This document shows, in pieces, positions 24,820 through 32,605 of a stretch of 64,000 nucleotides of DNA; within the stretch, counting starts at the first letter, position 1, and every line of letters begins with the position of its first letter. A program made the position numbers and the translations under genes. The DNA lies in NCBI RefSeq assembly GCF_001536285.1, contig NZ_FAOZ01000010.1, forward strand, positions 124,001 through 188,000, written 5' to 3'. Source of the stretch: Parafrankia irregularis (GTDB lineage: Bacteria > Actinomycetota > Actinomycetes > Frankiales > Frankiaceae). The notes beneath the pieces were generated by a model that saw only the letters and a program-made list of their open reading frames with translations, was not told where the DNA came from and searched no databases.

Positions 24820-25875
24820 TCAGGGGACGACGACGATGCGGACCGGCCCGTCGGCGTCGCGGGACGCGTCGAGGGCCGCCGCGACGCCGTCGAGCCCGAC
24901 CGTCCGGCCGAGCATCGGGGTGACGTCGAGGCTGCCCGAGCAGACCGCTTCGAACGCCTCGTCCCAGTGCTGCAGCGACGGGCCACCGCCGAACTGGATG
25001 TTCAGGCCCTTCCGCTTGGCGATCAGGGTGCTCAGGTGGTCGCCCTCCGGCGGGCCGCCCATGGAGAAGATCCGGGTGCCGCGCTCGCACCCCCTGATGA
25101 TCGAGTCGAGGACACCGGGGACACCGACGCACTCGAAGACGACACAGCCGGGCAGGCCGGCCATCGCGATCATCTCCTTCGTCGACTCGGGTGAGCCGTG
25201 GGCGACGTCCCGCCAGGCCTGGTACGGCGAGATCTCGGCGGGGTCGATGACCACGTCGGCACCCATGGCCAGCGCGGTCCCGCGCCGGGAGGCCACGAAG
25301 TCGACCGCGATGATCGGGCCCACGCCGAGGCGCCTGAGCTGGGCGATCACTGAGAGGGCGATCGCCCCGCAGCCGATGACCAGCGGCACCTCCTTCGTCG
25401 TCAGCTGGGCCCGGGAGGCGGCCGACCAGCCGACCGAGATCGCGTCGGCGATGCACACGATCTCGCTCGGGAGCTCCGAGGCCGCGACGCGGGTGAGGGA
25501 CTCGTCCAGCAGGAGGTACTCGCCGAACCCGCCGGGCGACTCGGGGTTCTGGCCGATGATCCTGCGGCCGGTGCCGGTGGACAGGACCGGCAGGGAGCTC
25601 ACCCGGGTGCCGATCGGGATCCGGCGCTCGGTGCCCGGGCCGTGGTCGACGACCTCGGCGCAGTACTCGTGACCCATGACGATGTCGACGTCCCGGTCGT
25701 AGGTCGACATGCCGCTGTCGTCGTCGGCGCCGGCTTCCAAATGATCCATGAAGTGGATGTCCGACGCGCAGATCCCGCAGGCGAGCGATCGGACGAGGAG
25801 CTGCCCCGGCCCCGGGACCGGATCGTCGATGACGCGCGCCTGCACCGTTCCGCCCCGCAGTACCGCAGCACGCAT
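24820..25875 (-). CDS. Zinc-binding MDR dehydrogenase
   Basis: 351 residues. ACGICASDIHFMDH and VMGHEYCAE give the catalytic-zinc Cys, His and Glu; the four-Cys structural zinc cluster is absent, unlike the enzyme at 8418. Nucleotide loop LVIGCGAIALSVIAQLR is imperfect (GCGAIA). FECVGVPGVL and GGPPEGDHLS are family-like. Probably oxidises a secondary alcohol. Divergent from TetR 26044, whose likely operators lie between; first gene of a minus-strand set with the NTF2-like and beta-hydroxyacid dehydrogenase genes. ATG 25875. Confidence 0.88.
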   Translation of the reverse strand: MRAAVLRGGTVQARVIDDPVPGPGQLLVRSLACGICASDIHFMDHLEAGADDDSGMSTYDRDVDIVMGHEYCAEVVDHGPGTERRIPIGTRVSSLPVLSTGTGRRIIGQNPESPGGFGEYLLLDESLTRVAASELPSEIVCIADAISVGWSAASRAQLTTKEVPLVIGCGAIALSVIAQLRRLGVGPIIAVDFVASRRGTALAMGADVVIDPAEISPYQAWRDVAHGSPESTKEMIAMAGLPGCVVFECVGVPGVLDSIIRGCERGTRIFSMGGPPEGDHLSTLIAKRKGLNIQFGGGPSLQHWDEAFEAVCSGSLDVTPMLGRTVGLDGVAAALDASRDADGPVRIVVVP

Positions 25876-25942
25876 CGGCCGCTCCCTCTCGTTCGTGTGA
25901 CGGGGACTGCCCTGCCACGGGACTGTAGCGACCGTTCTGGAG

Positions 25943-25987
25943 TTATAGAAGAGACCGTCCTAAAAAAATTATAGAAGATCTTGTCCT
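25943..25987. promoter_or_regulatory. Pair of direct repeats, putative TetR operators
   Basis: TTATAGAAGAGACCGTCCT (25943-25961) and TTATAGAAGATCTTGTCCT (25969-25987) are 26 bp apart, in the AT-richer gap between the zinc dehydrogenase and TetR genes. AAGATCTT is a further inner palindrome. Confidence 0.65.
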
Positions 25988-26043
25988 GTAAATCGGCGCC
26001 GGCGGCGCTGGCCGGAGGCGCCGCCGGCGTTACGATCGCTGGC

Positions 26044-26661
26044 ATGACAGAGCCCGCCCGCCGGCGCCCGGGTCGTCCCCGCGACACGAGCATCGACGAG
26101 CGGGCGCTGGCCTCGACCCGCGAGCTGCTCGTGCAGCGCGGCTTCGACGCGACGACCATCCAGGCGGTCGCCGGGCACTCCGGGGTCCACGCCTCCGCCA
26201 TCTACCGCCGCTGGGGGTCGCGGATCGAGCTGATCGAGGAGGCCACGTTCCCCGGCCTCAGCCCGCTCAGCGTCCGGCCGACCGGGGACCTCCGGCGCGA
26301 CCTGCGCCGCTTCATCCGCGCCTATGTGGCGGCCTTCGACGCACCGGCGGCACGCGCGGCCGCCGCCGGCCTGCTCGCCCATTACCAGACCGGTGGCCGG
26401 CAACGCCCGCCGGAGCTCTACCTGCGGGTGTCGGCGCGGCCGCAGTTCCAGGACATCCTGTGCGCCGCCCCGGCGGGAAGCGTCGACCCCGCCGTGGACC
26501 CGGACGACGTCTTCGACCTGCTCCTCGGCGCCGTCCTGACCCGCACGCTGCTGTTCAACGCCACCGCCCGCCGCCGCCCCATCGAGCGCACCGTCGAAAT
26601 GATCCTCCGGGTGCTGCAGCCTCAGGCGGTCCCCATCCGAACGGAGAGCCATGACCAGTGA
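26044..26661 (+). CDS. TetR-family regulator
   Basis: 205 residues. Arg/Pro-rich N-terminus RRRPGRPRDTSI precedes the DNA-binding domain (ALASTRELLVQRGFDATTIQ and VAGHSGVHASAIYRRW); the ligand domain is of TetR_C_11/16 type. ATG 26044 is selected in a frame that opens earlier but has no better start. Likely regulates itself and the divergent zinc dehydrogenase operon through the direct repeats at 25943-25987. Overlaps the following NTF2-like gene by 11 bases. Confidence 0.88.
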   Translation: MTEPARRRPGRPRDTSIDERALASTRELLVQRGFDATTIQAVAGHSGVHASAIYRRWGSRIELIEEATFPGLSPLSVRPTGDLRRDLRRFIRAYVAAFDAPAARAAAAGLLAHYQTGGRQRPPELYLRVSARPQFQDILCAAPAGSVDPAVDPDDVFDLLLGAVLTRTLLFNATARRRPIERTVEMILRVLQPQAVPIRTESHDQ

Positions 26662-27082
26662 CCGCGACGCGATCGCCGACGTGCTGCTGCGCTACTCGAC
26701 CGGTATCGATCGCCGCGACTGGGATCTGTTCCGCTCCTGCTTCACCGACGACTGCGACCTGGACTACGGCGAGATCGGCACGTGGCGAGGCGCGGCGGCG
26801 TTCACCGAGGTCTTCACCGCCCTGCACGCCCCCCTCGGCCACACCATGCACAGTCTCAGCAACATCGACATCCGCCTCGAGGGCGACCACGCCCAGGCAC
26901 GCACCCACGTCAACGCACTGATCATGTCGACGGACGGGCGCAGCGGCGTCACCGCGCACGGCGTCTACGACGACGACCTCGTCCGGACCGCGGGCGGCTG
27001 GCGGATCGCCCGGCGGCACTTCACCTCGGTCCACACCGGCGCCATCGGGGCTCCCGCGGACCCGGCCGGCGACGGTTCCTGA
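26651..27082 (+). CDS. NTF2/SnoaL-like family protein
   Basis: 143 residues. SnoaL_4-type fold: DVLLRYSTGIDRRDWDLFRS, CFTDDCDLDYGEIG, HTMHSLSNIDI and GWRIARRHFTSVH. Resembles scytalone-dehydratase/ring-hydroxylating-dioxygenase beta-like folds, but too short and lacking partners for a beta-subunit call. ATG 26651 lies within the TetR 3' end, implying co-expression. Confidence 0.83.
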   Translation: MTSDRDAIADVLLRYSTGIDRRDWDLFRSCFTDDCDLDYGEIGTWRGAAAFTEVFTALHAPLGHTMHSLSNIDIRLEGDHAQARTHVNALIMSTDGRSGVTAHGVYDDDLVRTAGGWRIARRHFTSVHTGAIGAPADPAGDGS

Positions 27083-27255
27083 CCCTCACCCAGGTCACCG
27101 GTTGCGGGCGCCGGTCGCTGGCGCCCGCGAAGGCGTCGGCCCGGCGGCCGCCGCGGGCCATCGGCGCGATGTTCCTGGTCGTGGGCTCGCCGGGGCGCGC
27201 CGCCACAGCAGTGGTTGACACCGCCGGCAGCTGACGGCAGGCTGACAGCCAGAAA

Positions 27256-27269
27256 TAAGCGGTCGCTTA
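27256..27269. promoter_or_regulatory. Operator-like palindrome upstream of acyl-CoA dehydrogenases
   Basis: TAAGCG-GT-CGCTTA, 58 bp before the first acyl-CoA dehydrogenase start. The form resembles binding sites of TetR/FadR-type lipid regulators; no such gene is directly adjacent. Confidence 0.55.
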
Positions 27270-27326
27270 GTCAGTCGCTGTGCCGGACGGCGACGGCATC
27301 CCACCGACCAGTCCCTGGAGGGGCCG

Positions 27327-28562
27327 ATGGAGTTCTCGCTCGACGCCCGCACCGAGGATCTGCGCGCCGACCTGCTCGACTTCGTGGCGACCTGCGTCGA
27401 GCCGGCGGAGGCGGAATTCGACTCCCAGCTCGCAGCACGGCCGGACCGGTGGGCGTGGGACACCGTCGCAGCGCTCGTGGATCTGCGTACGCAGGCGCGT
27501 AAGCGGGGCCTGTGGAACCTCTTCCTGCCCGGCGACGACGGTGCCGGCCTGACCAACCTGCAGTACGCGCCGCTCGCCGAGATCACCGGTCACAGCCGTC
27601 TCGCGCCAGCCGCGGTCAACTGCTCCGCCCCCGACACGGGCAACATGGAGGTACTGCGCGACTTCGGCACACCGGAACAGAAGCGGGCGTGGCTGGAGCC
27701 GCTGCTGGCCGGCGAGATCCGCAGCGCCTTCGCCATGACCGAGCCCGACGTGGCCTCCTCCGACGCGACCAACATCGCCACCCGGATCACCCGGGACGGC
27801 GACGAGTACGTCGTCAACGGCCGCAAGTGGTGGATCACCGGGGCGATGAACCCCAACGCGCAGATCTTCATCGTCATGGGGAAGACCGACCCCTCCGCCG
27901 ACCGCCACCGGCAGCAGTCGATGATCCTCGTCCCCCGTGACACCCCCGGCGTGGAGATCAGACGTGGCCTGGAGGTCTACGGGTACGACGACCACGACCA
28001 CGGTGGCCACGCCGAGCTGGCCTTCCACGACGTCCGGGTGCCCGCCGCGAACCTGGTCGGCGAGCAGGGGTCGGGGTTCGCGATCGCGCAGGCCCGCCTC
28101 GGCCCCGGCCGGATCCACCACTGCATGCGCTCCATCGGCGTCGCGGAGAAGGCGATCGCGCTGATGTGCGAGCGGGTGGAGGGCCGGGTCGCGTTCGGCC
28201 GGCCGCTCTCGGAGCAGGGCGTGATCAGGGACTGGATCGCGCAGGCCCGGGTCCGGGTCGAACAGCTGCGTCTGCTGGTGCTCAAGACGGCCTGGCTGAT
28301 GGACACGGTCGGCAACAAGGGCGCGCACACCGAGATCCAGGCCATCAAGATCGCGACGCCGGCGACCGTCCAGTGGATCCTCGACAAGGCCATCCAGGCC
28401 CACGGCGCCGGTGGGCTCTCGCCGGACTTTCCGCTCGCCCGCCAGTACGCCGGCATTCGAACCCTGCGGTTCGCCGACGGCCCCGACGAGGTCCACAAGA
28501 ACGCCCTGGCGCGGGCCGAGCTGCGCCGCCAGGCCAAGGCACGGGAGGCCCGCCATGGCTGA
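27327..28562 (+). CDS. Acyl-CoA dehydrogenase 1
   Basis: 411 residues, FAD enzyme. AFAMTEPDVASSDATNI and KWWITGA form the FAD/substrate region; the C-terminus has FADGPDEVH where Asp/Glu replaces the usual EGT/EGG catalytic segment, as in the FADGPDEVH-type subfamily. IRSAF and QAHGAGGLSPDFPLARQYA are also characteristic. It should introduce a trans-2 double bond into an acyl-CoA. ATG 27327 with GGAGGGG site. First of three overlapping dehydrogenase genes. Confidence 0.92.
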   Translation: MEFSLDARTEDLRADLLDFVATCVEPAEAEFDSQLAARPDRWAWDTVAALVDLRTQARKRGLWNLFLPGDDGAGLTNLQYAPLAEITGHSRLAPAAVNCSAPDTGNMEVLRDFGTPEQKRAWLEPLLAGEIRSAFAMTEPDVASSDATNIATRITRDGDEYVVNGRKWWITGAMNPNAQIFIVMGKTDPSADRHRQQSMILVPRDTPGVEIRRGLEVYGYDDHDHGGHAELAFHDVRVPAANLVGEQGSGFAIAQARLGPGRIHHCMRSIGVAEKAIALMCERVEGRVAFGRPLSEQGVIRDWIAQARVRVEQLRLLVLKTAWLMDTVGNKGAHTEIQAIKIATPATVQWILDKAIQAHGAGGLSPDFPLARQYAGIRTLRFADGPDEVHKNALARAELRRQAKAREARHG

Positions 28563-29769
28563 CGAGCACGCGATTCAGGCGATCCACGCGGACCTGCGCA
28601 CACGGGTTCGGACGTTCCTCGCGGACCATGACCCGGCAGGCGTGCGCACCGACGCGGACCGGCTGGAGTTCCTGCGTGCCCGGTACGACGCCGGCCTGGC
28701 CTGGGTCGCGTACCCCGTCGGCCACGGCGGCCTGGGACTGGGGCAGTCGTACCAGTCCGAGGTGGACGCGAGCTTCGCCGCCGCCGGCGCGCCCGACAAC
28801 CGGCCGCACGCCAACGGCATCGGGCTCGGCATGGCCGCGCCCACGATCGCCGCCTTCGGGACCCAGGAGCAGAAGCGGCGGTACCTGCGCCCGTTGTGGA
28901 CCGGCGAGGAGATCTGGTGCCAGCTGTTCAGCGAGCCGGGCGCCGGTTCGGACCTCGCCAATGTCGCCACCCGCGCCGTACGTGACGGCGACACCTGGAT
29001 CGTCAACGGGCAGAAGGTGTGGACGTCGGGTGCCCATCATTCCGACCTGGCGATCCTCGTCGCCCGCACCGACATCGACCTGCCCAAGCACCGCGGGCTG
29101 ACCTACTTCCTGTGCGACATGCACGATCCGGGGGTCGACGTGCGCCCGCTGCGGCAGATCACCGGCGAGGCGGAGTTCAACGAGGTGTTCCTCACCGACG
29201 TCCGCATCCCGGACAGCCAGCGCCTCGGGGCCGTCGGGGACGGCTGGCGGGTGGCCACCGGCACGCTCAACAACGAGCGCGTCTCGATCGGCGGCAAGGC
29301 GACCGTGCGCGAGGCCGGAATGATCGGAGTCGTCGCGCAGACCTGGCGGGCGCGCCCCGAGCTGCGTACACCCGAGCTGCACGACCGTCTGATGAAGCTC
29401 TGGGTCGAGGCGGAGGTCGCCCGGCTGACCGGTCGGCGGCTGGCGCAGAAGCTGGCCCAGGGGCAGCCCGGCCCGGAAGGCTCCGCCATCAAGCTGGCTT
29501 TCGCCCGCATCAACCAGCAGCTGTCCGGCCTCGAGCTTGAACTGCTCGGGGAGGAAGGCCTGCGTTACTCCGACTGGACGATGGTCCGACCGGAGCGGGT
29601 CGAGTTCACCGCCCGCGACGCCGGCTACCGGTACCTGCGTGCCAAGGGGAACTCGATCGAGGGCGGCACCTCGGAGATCCTGCGCAACATCCTGGCCGAG
29701 CGGGTGCTCGGCCTGCCCGGTGAGCCACGCGTCGACAAGGACGTTCCCTGGAAGGACACAGCGCGTTGA
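28555..29769 (+). CDS. Acyl-CoA dehydrogenase 2
   Basis: 404 residues. QLFSEPGAGSDLANV, QKVWTSGA and C-terminal GNSIEGGTSEILRN with the predicted catalytic Glu/Gly segment are classical. RVSIGG and WVEAEVARLTGRRLAQ are midsection markers. Overlaps gene 1 by eight bases and gene 3 by TTGA, so all three are coupled. It is a plausible catalytic partner for the third enzyme in an alpha-beta type heteromer, as known for steroid-degrading FadE pairs (inference). Confidence 0.93.
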   Translation: MADEHAIQAIHADLRTRVRTFLADHDPAGVRTDADRLEFLRARYDAGLAWVAYPVGHGGLGLGQSYQSEVDASFAAAGAPDNRPHANGIGLGMAAPTIAAFGTQEQKRRYLRPLWTGEEIWCQLFSEPGAGSDLANVATRAVRDGDTWIVNGQKVWTSGAHHSDLAILVARTDIDLPKHRGLTYFLCDMHDPGVDVRPLRQITGEAEFNEVFLTDVRIPDSQRLGAVGDGWRVATGTLNNERVSIGGKATVREAGMIGVVAQTWRARPELRTPELHDRLMKLWVEAEVARLTGRRLAQKLAQGQPGPEGSAIKLAFARINQQLSGLELELLGEEGLRYSDWTMVRPERVEFTARDAGYRYLRAKGNSIEGGTSEILRNILAERVLGLPGEPRVDKDVPWKDTAR

Positions 29770-30956
29770 CAGATCTCGATCTGCTCTACACCGAGGTCGA
29801 GGACGACCTGCGCTCGACCGTGCGCGACCTGCTCGCGGATCGTTGCCCGCCGGCGGCGGTCACCGCCGTGTACGACGGCGACCGCACGCTGGTCGACCCG
29901 CTCTGGCAGGCCCTGGCGGTCGACCTCGGCCTGGCAGGGCTGCTCGTTCCCGAGGACCGGGGCGGCGCCGGGGCCTCGGCACGGGAGGCCGCCGTCGTGC
30001 TGGAGGAGCTCGGCCGTGTGGCGGCGCCGGTCCCCTTCCTGACCAGCGCGGTCGTCGCGACGACGGTGCTGCTGGCGGCCGGTTCCGAACTCGCGGCCAG
30101 GTTCACGGCGTCGCTCGCGGCCGGTGAGCGGACCGCGGCGCTGACCGTGCCGTTCACGGCGGCGCCGTTCACTGCCGCGCTGTCCGCGGCGGCGTCGGGC
30201 GCGCAGGCGCGGGGCGTGGAGGCGCGGGGCGCGCGGCTGGCCACTGTCGACGTTGTCAGGCCGCACACGCTCACCGGCACGGTGACCACCGTGGCCGGTG
30301 CACTGGAGGCGGACCTGCTGCTGGTACCGGCGTCCCGGGATGGACGTGTCGTGCTCTACGCCGTCGACGCCGCCGCGGTGGATCGGCCGCCCGTGGTCTC
30401 GTTCGACATGACCCGCCAGCTTGCCGATGTGCACCTGGTGGACGTCGAGGCCACGCCCGTGCTCGACGACCCCGCCGACCCTGGCGCCGCGGAGCGGGCG
30501 ATTCGCGGCGGGCTGACCGCGGGCGCCGCCCTGCTCGCCTCCGAGCAGCTCGGCGTTGCGAGCTGGTGCCTGGACGAGACCGTTAAGTACCTGAAGACAC
30601 GTCGCCAGTTCGGCCGGGTGGTCGGTGGCTTCCAGGCGCTCAAGCACAGGCTGGCCGACCTCTACGCCGGCGTCGAGTCCGCGGCCGCGGCCGCCCGCTA
30701 CGCCGCCGCGGCACTGGCGTCCGGCGACCCGGATCTGGCTGTGGCCACCAGCGTCGCGGCGGCGTTCTGCGGCGACCTCGCGGTCGTCGCCGCGGAGGAG
30801 GCGGTGCAGCTGCACGGCGGCATCGGCATGACCTGGGAGTACCCGGCGCACCTTTACCTGAAGAAGGCCAAGGCCGACCAGATCGCGTTCGGCACCCCGG
30901 GTGCCCATCGCGCCCTGCTGGCATCGCTGGTGCACCTGCCGGAGGCTCCGCGCTAG
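29766..30956 (+). CDS. Acyl-CoA dehydrogenase 3, possibly non-catalytic partner
   Basis: 396 residues. A divergent FadE: ASEQLGVASWCLDETVKYLK and TRRQFGRVVGGFQALKHRLAD are conserved, and the C-terminus has QLHGGIGMTWEYPAHLYLKK, but the usual catalytic Glu segment after the FAD helix is not evident and the middle region is Ala-rich and variable. Similar short-EGG-lacking proteins occur as structural halves of alpha2-beta2 acyl-CoA dehydrogenases in steroid catabolism. Start TTG 29766 overlaps the preceding stop (TTGA). A terminator is not obvious; repeat element copy 3 follows. Confidence 0.88.
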   Translation: MTDLDLLYTEVEDDLRSTVRDLLADRCPPAAVTAVYDGDRTLVDPLWQALAVDLGLAGLLVPEDRGGAGASAREAAVVLEELGRVAAPVPFLTSAVVATTVLLAAGSELAARFTASLAAGERTAALTVPFTAAPFTAALSAAASGAQARGVEARGARLATVDVVRPHTLTGTVTTVAGALEADLLLVPASRDGRVVLYAVDAAAVDRPPVVSFDMTRQLADVHLVDVEATPVLDDPADPGAAERAIRGGLTAGAALLASEQLGVASWCLDETVKYLKTRRQFGRVVGGFQALKHRLADLYAGVESAAAAARYAAAALASGDPDLAVATSVAAAFCGDLAVVAAEEAVQLHGGIGMTWEYPAHLYLKKAKADQIAFGTPGAHRALLASLVHLPEAPR

Positions 30957-31020
30957 CGCCCGGTGCGCCGTCGGGGCCCAGCCCGTCCGACGATCTGGAG
31001 ATGTTCGTCGCCCCGGCAGC

Positions 31021-31208
31021 CGTCGCAGAATCCCGAGCTTTGGGCTTCCACCACCACCGCCGTTGTCCACCATCGCCGCCGTTGTCGCTGAGCAAGAAGC
31101 GAGGATATTGGCTGCGGCAACAACCGAAATCCTCACTTCTTGCGAGCCGTCAAGCCGGCTCCAGGCCCCACTTGCCCCTATTAAGGTTGAATTGCCGATG
31201 CTTTGCGG
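31021..31208 (+). repeat. Conserved intergenic palindromic element, copy 3
   Basis: Hairpin at 31092-31143: arms GCAAGAAGCGAGGATATTGG and CCGAAATCCTCACTTCTTGC around a 12-base loop, with two mismatches and one G-T pair. Left flank CGTCGCAGAATCCCGAGC and right flank ATTGCCGATGCTTTG match copy 2 although the intervening spacers differ in length. Located between convergent genes. Confidence 0.85.
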
Positions 31209-31249
31209 TGCCCGGTGGCAGCCGACCACCCCTCGGGTAGCGCGGGCTG

Positions 31250-32605
31250 TCAGGCGATCTGGGGGCTCGGGGAGTAGAGCCGGGTCACCGCGTCGTGGAA
31301 CTCCGCGGACTTCTCGGCGTAGTTCGCGTACCGGTCGTAGCTCGGCGCGCCCGGCGAGAGAATCACGTGGCTGCCCAGCGAACCCAGGCGGGCCGCCAGG
31401 GCCACCGCTTCCCGCAGCCCGCGGGCTGGGTGGACCCGATCCGGGTGGCGCTCGCCGAACTCCGCGACCACCGCGAGGCCGTTCGAGGGAATCGCGATGA
31501 CGTCCACCCTGCGGGGGCTGCCCAGCAGGAAGTCGTTGAGCGGCTGGTAGGAGATGCCGCGGTCCTGACCGCCGACGATGAGGATCGTGTGCTCGGCGTC
31601 GAACGCCTCGACCGCGGCGACGACGCTGTTCGCGGTGGTGGACAACGTGTCGTCGACCCAGACGAGCCCGCCGTCGCGGCTGATCGTCTCCAGCCGGTGT
31701 GGGAGGGGCGCATGCCCGGCGAGGCCTCGGTGCACGGCGTCCGGCGACAGCGGTGTTTCGAGGGCCGCGCCGGCGGCCAGCACCGCCAGTCGCACGCTGG
31801 AGACCAGATGACCGGCCCGCAGGTGCGGCGGCAGCTCGCGCACCGTCAGCAGGCGGGTGCCGTCACGATCCACGATGTCTTCGCCGGACGTGGCGGCCAA
31901 CAGGGTGGGCAGCCCGCGCACCCGCGGCTCGACCGAGACCAGCTTCGCCAGGGTCGGCTCGTCGCAGACCAGCACCGCGGCGCCGTGCACCGCGATCCGC
32001 GCCTTGTCCTGCCAGTACCGCTCCAGTGAGCCGTGCCAGGGAAGGTGCTCCTCGTAGAGGTTGGTGACGACGGCCACCCGCGGCGACCGGGTGATCCAGA
32101 AGCACTGGTAGCTCGACAGCTCCGCGACGACCGCGGCCGGGCCCGGCGGCACGGCCAGCAGCGGCAGGCCGATGTTCCCGGCGAGCACGGCGCCCGCGTC
32201 GGTGCCGGTCGGCTGGCTCAGGATGGCGTGGATGAGGGACGCCGTGGTGCTCTTGCCCTTGGTGCCGGTGACCCCGACCGCCCGCTCGGCCTCGGACTCG
32301 AGCCAGACCGCGGAGCCCGAGGTCAGGTGGATCTCCTTCGCCCGCAGCGTCTCCAGGAACGGGTGGGTCCTCGGTATCCCGGGGCTCACCACGACGAGGT
32401 CGCAGTCGAGCAGCCGCTCCAGGCTGCCGGCGCCCCAGTTGTACTCGACCCCGGGGAGAGTCTCGGCCACGTCCGCGGACGCCTCCCGCTCATCCACGAC
32501 GACCACCCCGGCGGGCGAAGCCGCGACGGCGCCGAGGACGGCGCGCCCCTCCAGGCCGAGACCCCAGATCCCGACGCGCCTGGTGGCGATCTCAGCCAAG
32601 CGCAT
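31250..32605 (-). CDS. murD2: MurD2-type UDP-MurNAc-L-Ala:L-Glu ligase
   Basis: 451 residues, Mur ligase. N-terminal Rossmann-like VGIWGLGLEGRAVLGAV, then the ATP P-loop GVTGTKGKSTTASLI, central VAELSSYQ and the LYEEHLPWHGS segment (LDHxxxHG position). C-terminal domain includes VDDTLSTTANSVVAA and LIVGGQDRGISYQPL. In Xanthomonas-type systems MurD2 adds L-Glu rather than D-Glu to UDP-MurNAc-L-Ala, and MurL then inverts the Glu. Start ATG 32605 lies inside the MurL end (14-bp overlap), a strong linkage. Acts in the cytoplasm. Specificity for L-Glu is inferred from the MurL pairing, not from residues. Confidence 0.88.
   Translation of the reverse strand: MRLAEIATRRVGIWGLGLEGRAVLGAVAASPAGVVVVDEREASADVAETLPGVEYNWGAGSLERLLDCDLVVVSPGIPRTHPFLETLRAKEIHLTSGSAVWLESEAERAVGVTGTKGKSTTASLIHAILSQPTGTDAGAVLAGNIGLPLLAVPPGPAAVVAELSSYQCFWITRSPRVAVVTNLYEEHLPWHGSLERYWQDKARIAVHGAAVLVCDEPTLAKLVSVEPRVRGLPTLLAATSGEDIVDRDGTRLLTVRELPPHLRAGHLVSSVRLAVLAAGAALETPLSPDAVHRGLAGHAPLPHRLETISRDGGLVWVDDTLSTTANSVVAAVEAFDAEHTILIVGGQDRGISYQPLNDFLLGSPRRVDVIAIPSNGLAVVAEFGERHPDRVHPARGLREAVALAARLGSLGSHVILSPGAPSYDRYANYAEKSAEFHDAVTRLYSPSPQIA

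Noticed and set aside
23050-31208. Interpretation of the three intergenic elements as classical MITEs
   Set aside because: No terminal inverted repeats or target-site duplications could be seen; the nature is left open.
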